This document shows, piece by piece, positions 8,618 through 16,697 of a DNA stretch of 57,636 bases (the first letter of the stretch is position 1; each line of letters starts with the position of its first letter). The position numbers and the translations under genes are program-made. The DNA is from an uncultured Faecalibacterium sp. (GTDB lineage: Bacteria > Bacillota > Clostridia > Oscillospirales > Ruminococcaceae): positions 1-57,636 of the forward strand of contig CAKSXW010000006.1 in assembly GCA_934518555.1 (NCBI GenBank), read 5' to 3'. Under the pieces are notes generated by a model that ran no database searches, was not told where the DNA came from, and saw nothing but the letters and a program-made list of their open reading frames with translations.

Positions 8618-9241
8618 TCAGCGGATAAAGTTGGTCATGGGCCGGGGCGGATTTTCCGGGTGGTCGATGCCGGCGGCCTTACCGGCCTGGATGCACTGCA
8701 GCAGCCAGGCCATGTTGCGGCCCAGCTCCTGCATCACGGCGCAGCCCTCAGCGTCCTGGAGCACCTGGTCCGGGGCAGAGCCGTGGACCATGGCCCAGTA
8801 GGAGCCGTTGACCAGGGGCATGTGGAAGAACTGGGGGTACTTGACCAGCTGGTCCAGGGTGGAGGTGGTGCCGGCCCGGCGTGCAGAGCAGCACAGGGCA
8901 GCAGGCTTGTAGGCCAGGTACTTGCCCCCGGCGTAGGCCAGGCGGTCCATAAAGGCGGCCATGTTGCCGGCGGCCGAGGCGTAGTGCACCGGGCTGCCGA
9001 ACACAAAGCCGTCGGCGGTCTTGGCCAGCTCAATGGCCTCGTTGACCACGCCCCCAAAGACGCAGCCCTCCCCGGTCTTGCGGCAGCTGCCGCAGCCGAT
9101 GCAGCCCCCTACGGGCTGGCCTCCTACATGGAGGATCTGGGTCTGGATGCCTGCGGCGTTCAGCTCCTGAGCAATGAGGGAAAGAGCGGTGTAGGTGCAG
9201 CCCTTTTCGTGGGGGCTGCCGTTGATGAGCAGAACCTTCAT
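8618..9241 (-). CDS. Flavodoxin-like NADPH-dependent FMN reductase
   Basis: This 207-residue protein belongs to the WrbA/iron-sulfur flavoprotein group. It opens MKVLLINGSPHEKGCTY, the phosphate-binding loop for FMN, and has a CIGCGSC cysteine patch (about 49-55) and SPVHYASAAGNM (about 83-94) in the flavin-binding region. Members reduce quinones, nitro or azo compounds with NAD(P)H. The ATG at 9241 follows AAAGGAGAG; the open frame upstream overlaps a promoter and is not coding. It is divergent from rsmD, with its own promoter and terminator. The physiological substrate is unknown. Confidence 0.88.
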   Translation of the reverse strand: MKVLLINGSPHEKGCTYTALSLIAQELNAAGIQTQILHVGGQPVGGCIGCGSCRKTGEGCVFGGVVNEAIELAKTADGFVFGSPVHYASAAGNMAAFMDRLAYAGGKYLAYKPAALCCSARRAGTTSTLDQLVKYPQFFHMPLVNGSYWAMVHGSAPDQVLQDAEGCAVMQELGRNMAWLLQCIQAGKAAGIDHPENPPRPMTNFIR

Positions 9242-9298
9242 AAAAATACTCTCCTTTGGTCCAGAATGCGCCGCAAAACACCCGGCGCCTGTGGTACG

Positions 9299-9327
9299 AT
9301 TGTAGCACAAAGCCGGCGGCTCTGCAA
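9299..9327 (-). promoter_or_regulatory. Promoter of the flavodoxin-like gene
   Basis: On the minus strand TTGCAG (9322-9327) is followed after 17 bases by TACAAT (9299-9304). Confidence 0.65.
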
Positions 9328-9347
9328 TGCGCTGCCCCCCGGGGCAC

Positions 9348-9376
9348 TTGACAAGAATACACGGTTTGTTGATAAT
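9348..9376 (+). promoter_or_regulatory. Promoter of the rsmD operon
   Basis: A perfect TTGACA (9348-9353), a 17-base spacer and GATAAT (9371-9376) lead into rsmD after about 95 bases. Confidence 0.75.
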
Positions 9377-9473
9377 AAGAGCACACACAGATCTTATGCA
9401 GACCGGGCACGGCTGCGTGCATCCCCGGCAAGGGGGCACCGTGCCCGATGGGACCAAAAAGGAGGTTCAAACC

Positions 9474-10037
9474 ATGCGCGTGATCGCAGGAGAAGCCCGG
9501 GGCCGGACACTGGAGGCCCTGCCCGGCACCGACGTGACCCGGCCCACCCTTTCTCAGGTAAAGGAGGCCATGTTCAGCATCGTACAGTTCGACCTGCCTG
9601 GCGCACGGGTGCTGGACCTGTACGCAGGCAGCGGTCAGTTGGGCATCGAAGCCCTGAGCCGGGGTGCGGCCCGGTGCGTGTTCCTGGATGAGAGCCGGGA
9701 GGCTGCGTCGGTGGTAATGCGGAACTGCAAGACCTGCGGCCTGTTTGACCGCAGCCGGGTGAATATCGGTGAGGCGGCCCGGTACCTGTCGGCCTGCCGG
9801 GAGCAGTTCGACATCGTGCTGCTGGACCCGCCCTTCCGGGCTGGCACCCTGGAAAAGATCCTCCCGGCGGTGGGAGAACGGACGGCCCCGGGGGGCGTGG
9901 TGCTGTGCGAAAGTGAAACGGGCATCGTGCTGCCGGCCCAGGTCGGCGGCCTGACGCTGCAAAAACAGTACAAATATGGCAGGGTGCTGCTGTGGAAGTA
10001 CACCAAGCCCCTGCCCCAGGAGGGGGAAGCATTATGA
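9474..10037 (+). CDS. rsmD: 16S rRNA (guanine-N2-)-methyltransferase RsmD
   Basis: This 187-residue class I methyltransferase modifies G966 of 16S rRNA using S-adenosylmethionine. Visible marks are the family start MRVIAGEARGR, the SAM-binding motif DLYAGSGQLGIEALSRGA (about 44-61) and the catalytic DPPF (about 118). I chose ATG 9474 because AGGAGG lies just upstream and the protein then begins as the family does. Its TGA overlaps the ATG of the next gene (ATGA), giving translational coupling. Length is normal. Confidence 0.95.
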   Translation: MRVIAGEARGRTLEALPGTDVTRPTLSQVKEAMFSIVQFDLPGARVLDLYAGSGQLGIEALSRGAARCVFLDESREAASVVMRNCKTCGLFDRSRVNIGEAARYLSACREQFDIVLLDPPFRAGTLEKILPAVGERTAPGGVVLCESETGIVLPAQVGGLTLQKQYKYGRVLLWKYTKPLPQEGEAL

Positions 10038-10495
10038 ACGTCAACGAGCTTTTGGATACCATTGAGGATACCCTGGAGGAAAGTGCCAGTATGCCTCTGT
10101 CCGGCGGCAAGCGTCTGGTGGACGTGGAGCTGATCCGGGATTATCTGGACGATATCCGGGCCAACCTGCCCGGGGAGCTGCGGCAGGCTCAGCAGATCGT
10201 AAACGACCGGGCTCAGATCGTGGACACCGCCAATGCCCAGGCCCAGGTCATCGTAAAAAAGGCCGAGGAGCGGGCCCGGGTGCTGGTCAGTGAGGCCGAG
10301 ATCGTCCGGGCTGCCCAGCAGCGGGCTGCCGAGATCACCGCCGCCGCCCAGAGCGAATCCCGTACCCTGCGGCAGACCGTGACGGACTACTGCGACAATA
10401 TGCTCAAGACCACCGAGGAGACCATGGTGGAAAACGCCGCTCAGGTGAAGAACGTCCGGGCCAATCTGCGCCAGAACGCCAAGAAAAACGGCTGA
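10034..10495 (+). CDS. Coiled-coil protein coupled to rsmD
   Basis: This 153-residue protein is almost wholly helical. From about residue 25 to 145 it forms a long coiled coil rich in Ala, Glu, Gln and Arg, resembling ATP synthase subunit b stalks or DivIVA-like tails. It has no membrane segment or catalytic motif. The start ATG overlaps the rsmD stop by four bases. Small ATP-synthase-B-like coiled-coil genes are often found beside rsmD/coaD in Firmicutes, but their job is not established. A structural or division-related role is only a guess. Confidence 0.75.
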   Translation: MNVNELLDTIEDTLEESASMPLSGGKRLVDVELIRDYLDDIRANLPGELRQAQQIVNDRAQIVDTANAQAQVIVKKAEERARVLVSEAEIVRAAQQRAAEITAAAQSESRTLRQTVTDYCDNMLKTTEETMVENAAQVKNVRANLRQNAKKNG

Positions 10496-10541
10496 ACCAC
10501 CGACAAATTCCACACAAATTCCACACATAGGCAGACCATAG

Positions 10542-10582
10542 GTCCCTGCAGGCAAAAATGACGGCCCGCAGGGGCTTTTTTT
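10542..10582 (+). terminator. Terminator ending the rsmD operon
   Basis: A stem GTCCCTGC / GCAGGGGC, extended by GGC/GCC past one mismatch, ends in seven T (10576-10582). It insulates the dcw promoter just downstream. Confidence 0.8.
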
Positions 10583-10617
10583 GTAACATTTTGCCGCAAA
10601 AACCGGGGGAAAAAACC

Positions 10618-10646
10618 TTGCAATCAGGGGGCTGATTTGTTACAAT
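10618..10646 (+). promoter_or_regulatory. Sigma-A promoter of the dcw cluster
   Basis: TTGCAA (10618-10623), exactly 17 bases, then TACAAT (10641-10646). Transcription would begin near 10653, immediately before the MraZ boxes. Confidence 0.8.
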
Positions 10647-10659
10647 AAATGTGTGTCAG

Positions 10660-10684
10660 TGGGGCAAAGTGGGTAAAAGTAGGG
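10660..10684 (+). promoter_or_regulatory. MraZ operator: three phased TGGGN boxes
   Basis: TGGGG (10660), TGGGT (10670) and TAGGG (10680) repeat with exact 10-base phasing and 5-base spacers. MraZ proteins are known to bind direct TGGGN repeats with 5-base spacers ahead of mraZ and autoregulate the cluster. The position just after the predicted start site fits repression. Confidence 0.85.
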
Positions 10685-10723
10685 CAAAGGCCCTCCTCAC
10701 AGGCCCGGAAGGGGGCGTTGCGG

Positions 10724-11143
10724 GTGTTCTTTGGACGGTACGACTACACCATCGACGCCAAAGGGCGGCTGAATTTCCCTGCAAAGTTCCGGGAGGCCAT
10801 GGGCGACAGCTTTGTGGTGCTGGAATGGGTGGACGGCTGCCTGTTTGCACTGCCTCTGCCGGAGGTGGAAAAGCTAGCGGACAAGCTGGAGGGCGACGAG
10901 CTCATGGACAGCTGGGAGATTACCGGAGACCTGTTCAGCACTGCCTGCGAGGTGGTGCCGGACAAGCAGGGGCGCATCCTGCTGCCAGCGGAGCTGCGAG
11001 CCTACGCCGGGCTGGAAAAGGACGTGACCATCATCGGCAACCGGAATCACGCCGAGATCTGGTCCACCGCCGCCTGGGATGCCCGTCGTGCCGCCGTGAG
11101 CAACCAACAGCGGGCCGCAAGGCTCCGCAGCCTGCACATCTGA
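10724..11143 (+). CDS. mraZ: Transcriptional regulator MraZ (GTG start)
   Basis: This 139-residue protein has two SpoVT/AbrB-like halves, each with the DxxxR signature: one at GRYDYTIDAKGRLNFP (about 4-19), the other at VPDKQGRILLP (about 80-90). It forms an oligomeric ring that binds the promoter boxes and controls the dcw cluster. Family members begin MFFGRY; here the same place reads VFFGRY with a GTG codon at 10724, preceded by GGAAGGGGG at a suitable distance, so I take GTG as the start. The frame is open upstream but that part contains the operator. rsmH follows 35 bases on. Confidence 0.93.
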   Translation: MFFGRYDYTIDAKGRLNFPAKFREAMGDSFVVLEWVDGCLFALPLPEVEKLADKLEGDELMDSWEITGDLFSTACEVVPDKQGRILLPAELRAYAGLEKDVTIIGNRNHAEIWSTAAWDARRAAVSNQQRAARLRSLHI

Positions 11144-11178
11144 CGCAGACTATACACAACAGAAAGGAGGCCGTGCCA

Positions 11179-12144
11179 ATGGCTTCAGAAGAAAAGCAGC
11201 CCTTTGACCCGACCTCATTTGAGCATATCCCGGTGCTGCTGAACGAGTGTCTGGAGGGGCTGGCCATCGACCCGGCAGGCACCTACCTGGACGGCACCGC
11301 CGGAGGGGCAGGCCATTCTCGGCAGATCGCCCTGCGGCTGGACGCCGCAAAGGGTGGGCGGCTCATCTCCCTGGACCAGGACCCGGACGCTGTGCAGACA
11401 GCCCGGGCCCGGCTGGCAGGGCTGCCGGCCACCGTGGTGCAGATCAACTTCCGCTATGCCGGGCAGGCCTTGGAGGAACTGGGCATCGGCCCCATCAACG
11501 GAGCTTTGCTGGATCTGGGCGTGTCCAGCCACCAGCTGGACGATGCGGCCCGGGGCTTTTCCTACCGGGCAGATGCTCCCCTGGATATGCGGATGAGCCA
11601 GCAAGGCGAGACTGCCGCCGACTTAGTGAACACCGAGAGCCGGGAGGAGCTGGCCCGGATCCTGCGGGATTACGGCGAGGAGCCCTATGCCTGGCAGATC
11701 GCCGGCAAGATCCTGGAGGCCCGGGAGGCGGCTCCCATCCTGACCACCCTGCAGCTGGCAGACATCGTAGCCGCTGCCATGCCGCCTGCGGAGCGGCGCA
11801 AGAACAAGAACCCCTCCCGGCGCACCTTCCAGGCCTTGCGGATCGCGGTAAACCACGAGCTGGACGCCCTGGAGGAGGGGCTGGACACCATCTTTGAGCA
11901 CCTTGCCCCCGGTGGGCGGCTGTGTGTCATCACCTTCCACTCTCTGGAGGACCGGCTGGTGAAGAACAAGTTCCGCCGGTGGGCCACGGCCTGCACCTGT
12001 CCGCCGGAATTTCCGGTGTGCGTTTGCGGCGGCAAGGCCAAGGCAAAGCTCGTTACCCGTAAACCCATTGAAGCCAACACGCAGGAGCTGGAAGAAAACC
12101 GGCGCAGCCGGTCGGCTCGTCTGCGTGTGTTGGAAAAATGCTGA
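11179..12144 (+). CDS. rsmH: 16S rRNA (cytosine(1402)-N4)-methyltransferase RsmH
   Basis: This 321-residue SAM-dependent enzyme methylates N4 of C1402 in 16S rRNA. It shows HIPVLLNE at about 15-22, the SAM motif DGTAGGAGHS (about 34-43), LDLGVSSHQLD near 112-122, and the C-terminal ITFHSLEDRLVKN at about 255. A Cys-rich insert (CTCPPEFPVCVCGG) close to the C terminus is common in Firmicute orthologues. AAAGGAGG precedes ATG 11179. It is the standard second gene of the cluster, at a normal length. Confidence 0.96.
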   Translation: MASEEKQPFDPTSFEHIPVLLNECLEGLAIDPAGTYLDGTAGGAGHSRQIALRLDAAKGGRLISLDQDPDAVQTARARLAGLPATVVQINFRYAGQALEELGIGPINGALLDLGVSSHQLDDAARGFSYRADAPLDMRMSQQGETAADLVNTESREELARILRDYGEEPYAWQIAGKILEAREAAPILTTLQLADIVAAAMPPAERRKNKNPSRRTFQALRIAVNHELDALEEGLDTIFEHLAPGGRLCVITFHSLEDRLVKNKFRRWATACTCPPEFPVCVCGGKAKAKLVTRKPIEANTQELEENRRSRSARLRVLEKC

Positions 12145-12182
12145 TGGATGCCCCAGGCATCCTGTGAGGAGGAGAGGAAATC

Positions 12183-12662
12183 ATGGCACAGGCAGCATAC
12201 GATTACAACACGGCCCGGCGCAGAAAGGCACCCCAGACCCAGCGCAAGGCACCCCTGCGTGTTGAAAAAGGCGGCAAGCGGCGGCTCAGCCCACTGCAGG
12301 CTGCCATGCGGAACATGGTGCATCTGGTGGCAGCAGCCCTGCTCACCGGCTTTGCCATCAGCCTGCTGATGAGCGAGGCCCAGCTGGTGGAGCTGAACGA
12401 TCAGATCCAGGCCGCCAAGGCCCGGCTGGTCAGTGCCCAGAGCCAGTACACCTACTACAACAGCACCCTGAACAGCAAGACCAATATCACCAATGTGGAA
12501 GAGGCTGCCAGCCGGCTGGGTCTGATGAAGGTGGACCCCAGCCAGATCACCTACATCCGCCTGAACGAATCCGGCAAGCTGGAGCGTAAGGACACCCCTG
12601 TGCGGCAGTGGACCAGCTTTATCTACAACGGTGCAGTGAATATTCTGGGGACCATCCAGTAA
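12183..12662 (+). CDS. ftsL: FtsL-like septum protein
   Basis: This 159-residue bitopic protein has a basic cytoplasmic tail (about 1-45), one transmembrane helix (about 46-66) and an extracytoplasmic coiled coil (about 67-110) with an N-rich stretch, then a short C-terminal extension. This architecture and the position between rsmH and the class B PBP mark it as FtsL/DivIC-type, a scaffold that joins FtsB and FtsQ to activate FtsWI. Sequence identity in this family is low, so the call rests on topology and synteny. GAGGAGAGG precedes the ATG. A terminator-like hairpin follows. Confidence 0.8.
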   Translation: MAQAAYDYNTARRRKAPQTQRKAPLRVEKGGKRRLSPLQAAMRNMVHLVAAALLTGFAISLLMSEAQLVELNDQIQAAKARLVSAQSQYTYYNSTLNSKTNITNVEEAASRLGLMKVDPSQITYIRLNESGKLERKDTPVRQWTSFIYNGAVNILGTIQ

Positions 12663-12674
12663 TACAAGAACGGG

Positions 12675-12700
12675 AAAGCGTGCGGCAGCGCACGCTTTTT
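12675..12700 (+). terminator. Terminator-like hairpin inside the dcw cluster
   Basis: A perfect 10-bp stem AAAGCGTGCG / CGCACGCTTT with a GCAG loop ends in five T. It lies between ftsL and the PBP gene and could attenuate downstream transcription. Confidence 0.75.
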
Positions 12701-12727
12701 CGGTTTTTACCGCAAGAACCATGCAAA

Positions 12728-12758
12728 GCGGCCCACCCGGGTGCCCTGGGTGGGCCGC
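12728..12758 (+). promoter_or_regulatory. GC-rich hairpin abutting the PBP ribosome site
   Basis: A perfect 11-bp inverted repeat GCGGCCCACCC / GGGTGGGCCGC with a 9-base loop ends directly at the AGGAG (12759-12763) of the PBP gene. It may hold the ribosome site in a fixed context or limit initiation. Confidence 0.7.
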
Positions 12759-12769
12759 AGGAGAATACC

Positions 12770-15253
12770 ATGCAACACGATTCCAACAACAAAAAAACAA
12801 AAGGCTATCGCATCCGCCCGGCCAGCAGCCGGGACCGCCTCAGCAGCCGGGTGCGGCTGATCTGCAGCGGCCTGGCGGTGATGGCGGTGATGGCTGCCAC
12901 GGCGGTGGTGGTCCGCAGCCTGTATGTGATCCAGATCCAGAACGGTGCCCGGTATCGGCAGTATGCTGCCCAGCAGCAGCTGCTGGACACCACCATCAAG
13001 GCCACCCGGGGCGAGATCTACGACGCCAACGGCATCACCCTGGCCTCCACCAGCGTGGTGTGGACCATCTGGGCAGACCCCAGCTACAGCAGCATCCTGT
13101 ACACCACCTCCACCGCCGCCGACGACACCACCGTCAAGACCCTGGACCCGGCCATGTGCGCCGAGGTGAGCCGGGAGCTGACCCTGCGGCTGCTGTCCGG
13201 CGACGGCGAGAGCCTGGACACGGTGGATACCGGGTCGGAGGCCTACCAAAAGCAGTACCAGACGGTGTACGACGCTCTTTCCCGGACAGACGCCTCCTAT
13301 GTGGTGCTGGCCACCAAGGTGAACAACGCCATCAAGCTGTCCATTGAGAGCTACGTCAGCAGCTTCAACAAGGCCCACAAAAAGGCCACCGATACCAGCC
13401 GCCGGGGCCGCATCTCCGTGTCCTCGGAAAAGAGCTTTCAGCGCAACTACCCCTACGGGGCCTTTGCGGCGGCAGTGCTGGGCTTTACCGACGCCGACGG
13501 CATCGGTACCTACGGGCTGGAAAAATCCTACCAGTCCACCCTGGCCGGTGTAGACGGTCGCACCATCACCCGGCGCAACGCCGTGGGCAACGCCATTGCG
13601 GACCAGAACGCCACCACCTTTGCTGCCAAGGACGGCTCCAATCTGGTGCTGTCCCTGGATGTGAACGTCCAGGAGATCGTGGAGCGGTACCTCAACGAGG
13701 CCATTGCCGCCAACACCGTGGAAAACCGGGGATGCGCCATCGTCATGAACGTCAAGACCGGTGCCATCCTGGCCATGGCCTCCAAGCCGGATTTTGACCC
13801 CAATAACCCCCTGGATTACTCCGCCAACCTGGCCTACCTCAACGAGCTGGTACGGGCAGAGCCGGAGCTGTACGGCATCTACAAAAAAGATGAGAACGGC
13901 CAGGAGATCACCGATGCGGAAGGCAACCGGGTCCTGGACCCGGATGCAGATTATTCCGGCTATTTCCGGGATATCCAGTGGAAGAACAAGACCATCACCG
14001 AGCTGTATTACCCCGGCAGTGTGTTCAAGGTCATCACCTCTGCCATGGGCCTGGATTCCGGCTTGGCTACCATGAACACCACCCTGACCTGCTCCGGCTC
14101 CTACGGAGTGGCCAAGCGGACCTACCACTGCGCCGGACACAAGGCCCACGGCACCATCAATATGGCCGACGCCCTGCGCCAGAGCTGCAACATCTACTAC
14201 ATCCAGCTGGGCCAGCGTCTGGGAGCCCAGCAGTTCTACGATTACTTTGAGGCCTTTGGCTTTACCGACCGCACCGGCGTGGACCTGCCCAGCGAGACCA
14301 ACTTTATGCAGTATTACAAGGCCGGCCAGATGGGAGAGGTGGAGCTGGCCTCCTCGGCCTTTGGTCAGGCCATGGCTATCACCCCCCTGCAGATGTGCAC
14401 CGCCGTGGCGGCAGCCGCCAACGGGGGCTACCTGGTGACCCCCCATGTGGTGGATAAGATCACCGACGCCAACGGCAACGTGGTGCAGGAGATCGGCACC
14501 AATGTGCGCCGTCAGGTCATCAGCGAGACCGCCAGCAACACCATCCGGGAGATGATGGAGTACGAGGTGGGCAACGGCACCGGCGGCGGCAAAAACGCCT
14601 ATGTTTCCGGCTACCGCATCGGCGGCAAGTCCGGCACCTCCGAGCAGCTGAACATGGACCGCCGTGCCGACGGCGACTACAAAAAGGTGGCCTCCTTTGC
14701 CGCTGTGCTGCCGGCAGACGACCCGGAGATCCTGGTGTATGTGATGCTGGACGACCCCAACAACGCCCGTACCGACTACTCCTCCCTGCTGGCAGCCCCT
14801 GTGGTGGGCAACATCATCAGCGAGGTGGCCCCCTACCTGGGCATTGCCACCGACGGCGAGGACCGGAGCCAGACCACCGTGACGGTGCCCAACCTGATCA
14901 GCACCGAGTGGAGCAACGCCCAGGTCAAGCTGAACATCAAGGGCCTCAAGCACCAGCTCATGGAGTCTGCCACGGACCAGACGGCGGCTCTGGTGACCTA
15001 CCAGTACCCCCGTGCCGGGGCTACGGTGCCCTACGGCACCACCGTGTACCTGTACACCGATACCTACGAGGGCAGCCTGACCCAGGTGCCGGATGTGTCT
15101 GGCAAGAGCGCCGACTTTGCCCGGCAGATGCTGGCCGCCGCAGGCCTCAACTGCAAGGTGGAAGGCGAGACCGCAGGGGTGGTCCAGAGCCAGAGCAGCG
15201 CAGCCGGCGACAGCGTCCAGCGAGGCACCATTGTTACCATTACCTGCGGGTAA
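12770..15253 (+). CDS. ftsI: Class B penicillin-binding protein with two PASTA domains
   Basis: This 827-residue septal transpeptidase of the FtsI/PBP2x/SpoVD type crosslinks peptidoglycan outside the membrane with FtsW as partner. A basic N terminus precedes one membrane helix (about 27-52), then the PBP dimerisation domain. The transpeptidase motifs are S417-V-F-K420, S472-C-N474 and K620-S-G-T623, all intact. Two PASTA domains close the protein (about 705-765 and 767-827). ATG 12770 follows AGGAG, which abuts an 11-bp hairpin. Position between ftsL and murF is canonical. SpoVD is the alternative name in spore formers; nothing here shows sporulation, so I use ftsI loosely. Confidence 0.93.
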   Translation: MQHDSNNKKTKGYRIRPASSRDRLSSRVRLICSGLAVMAVMAATAVVVRSLYVIQIQNGARYRQYAAQQQLLDTTIKATRGEIYDANGITLASTSVVWTIWADPSYSSILYTTSTAADDTTVKTLDPAMCAEVSRELTLRLLSGDGESLDTVDTGSEAYQKQYQTVYDALSRTDASYVVLATKVNNAIKLSIESYVSSFNKAHKKATDTSRRGRISVSSEKSFQRNYPYGAFAAAVLGFTDADGIGTYGLEKSYQSTLAGVDGRTITRRNAVGNAIADQNATTFAAKDGSNLVLSLDVNVQEIVERYLNEAIAANTVENRGCAIVMNVKTGAILAMASKPDFDPNNPLDYSANLAYLNELVRAEPELYGIYKKDENGQEITDAEGNRVLDPDADYSGYFRDIQWKNKTITELYYPGSVFKVITSAMGLDSGLATMNTTLTCSGSYGVAKRTYHCAGHKAHGTINMADALRQSCNIYYIQLGQRLGAQQFYDYFEAFGFTDRTGVDLPSETNFMQYYKAGQMGEVELASSAFGQAMAITPLQMCTAVAAAANGGYLVTPHVVDKITDANGNVVQEIGTNVRRQVISETASNTIREMMEYEVGNGTGGGKNAYVSGYRIGGKSGTSEQLNMDRRADGDYKKVASFAAVLPADDPEILVYVMLDDPNNARTDYSSLLAAPVVGNIISEVAPYLGIATDGEDRSQTTVTVPNLISTEWSNAQVKLNIKGLKHQLMESATDQTAALVTYQYPRAGATVPYGTTVYLYTDTYEGSLTQVPDVSGKSADFARQMLAAAGLNCKVEGETAGVVQSQSSAAGDSVQRGTIVTITCG

Positions 15254-15286
15254 GAAACAGGATAAATTCAGAGAGGGGAATGAACT

Positions 15287-16669
15287 ATGGAAAAGATCCA
15301 TGCAAGCAAGCTGCTGGCAGGGCTTGTGCCTGCCGACTTTTTCACCAGCGACCCGGAGGTGGAACTGGTCACCACCGACAGCCGGGAGGTCCGGCCGGGC
15401 TGCGTGTTCGTAGCCTTTCCCGGGGAGCGGTTCGACGGCCACGATTTTGCCGCCAAGGCCCTGGAGCAGGGGGCTGCCTTTGTGGTGGTGAACCACCCGG
15501 TGGAGGGGGTCCCGGCAGAAAAGGCGGTGGTCTGCCCCGACAGCTACCACGCTATGATGGTCATGGGGGCCAACTACCGCAGCCAGTACCACCCCAAAGT
15601 GGTGGGCGTTACCGGCAGCGTAGGCAAGACCACCACCAAGCAGATGACCTACGCCGCCCTCAGCGGCTTTGGCAGCACCATCAAGACCGAGGGCAACCAG
15701 AACAACGAGCTGGGGATGCCCCGTACCCTGATGCGGATCGGGGCCGACACCCAGTACGCCGTCATCGAGATGGGCATGAGCCACGCCGGAGAGATCCAGC
15801 GACTGGCCCAGGCCGCCCGGCCGGATGTGGGCATCATCACCTGCATCGGGGTGTCCCACATTGGCAACCTGGGCAGCCAGGAGAACATCTGCAAGGCCAA
15901 GCTGGAGATCTGCAGCGGCCTGGCAGAGGGTGCCCCCCTGGTGCTGAACTACGACGACCCCTTCCTCCGGGCGGCAGCCCTGCCGCCCCAGGTGCGTCCG
16001 GTGTGGTTCAGCCTTGCTGACGAAAACGCCGACGTCTGCGCTTTGTCCATCCGTCAGGAGCCGGAGGGCATGAGCTTTGTGCTGAAGGACCAGGAGGCAG
16101 GCACCTTTATGGTCAAGGTCCCTGCCATGGGCCGCCACAACGTGGCCAACGCCCTGGCCGCCTACTGCGCCGCCACCCGGCTGGGCTGCGACGCCCGGGG
16201 GGTCATCCAGGGTCTGGCGGATTTTGAGCAGACCGGACGCCGCCAGAAGGTGGTGGACAGCAAGGGTGTTACCGTTATTGAGGACTGCTACAACGCCAAC
16301 CCCGACAGCATGAAGGCTGCTCTGGCCATGTTCAAGGAGTTCCCCTGCAAACGGCGGTTTGCCCTGCTGGGAGATATGCTGGAGCTGGGAGACCTGAGCC
16401 GGGAGGCCCACGAGGAACTGGGCCGTCTGGCTGCCGACAGTGACCTGTACTGCCTGGTGACCTACGGCGAGCAGGCCAAGCGCACCGCTGTGGTGGCTGC
16501 CGCCAAGGGGGTCAAGACCCTGCATACCGAAAGCTACCGGGAGGCTGCGGACGCTTTGCTGGACCGTATGCAGCCCGGGGACGCTCTGCTGGTAAAGGCC
16601 AGCCGGGGCATGGCCCTGGAAAAGGTGCTGGAACTGTTTTACGCAGAGCAAAAAGATGCTGAAAATTGA
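15287..16669 (+). CDS. murF: UDP-N-acetylmuramoyl-tripeptide--D-Ala-D-Ala ligase
   Basis: This 460-residue cytoplasmic Mur ligase adds D-Ala-D-Ala to the UDP-MurNAc-tripeptide. The ATP-binding loop GSVGKTTTK is at about 108-116, followed by the EGNQNNELGMPRTL stretch typical of MurF and the carboxylated-Lys region; later motifs include MGRHNVANALAA (about 284-295) and EDCYNANPDSM (about 328-338). GAGGGG lies before ATG 15287. Length is usual. It sits between the PBP and the MraY-like gene. Confidence 0.96.
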   Translation: MEKIHASKLLAGLVPADFFTSDPEVELVTTDSREVRPGCVFVAFPGERFDGHDFAAKALEQGAAFVVVNHPVEGVPAEKAVVCPDSYHAMMVMGANYRSQYHPKVVGVTGSVGKTTTKQMTYAALSGFGSTIKTEGNQNNELGMPRTLMRIGADTQYAVIEMGMSHAGEIQRLAQAARPDVGIITCIGVSHIGNLGSQENICKAKLEICSGLAEGAPLVLNYDDPFLRAAALPPQVRPVWFSLADENADVCALSIRQEPEGMSFVLKDQEAGTFMVKVPAMGRHNVANALAAYCAATRLGCDARGVIQGLADFEQTGRRQKVVDSKGVTVIEDCYNANPDSMKAALAMFKEFPCKRRFALLGDMLELGDLSREAHEELGRLAADSDLYCLVTYGEQAKRTAVVAAAKGVKTLHTESYREAADALLDRMQPGDALLVKASRGMALEKVLELFYAEQKDAEN

Positions 16670-16697
16670 CTTTTTGGCGTAAATTGGAGACGGTGAC

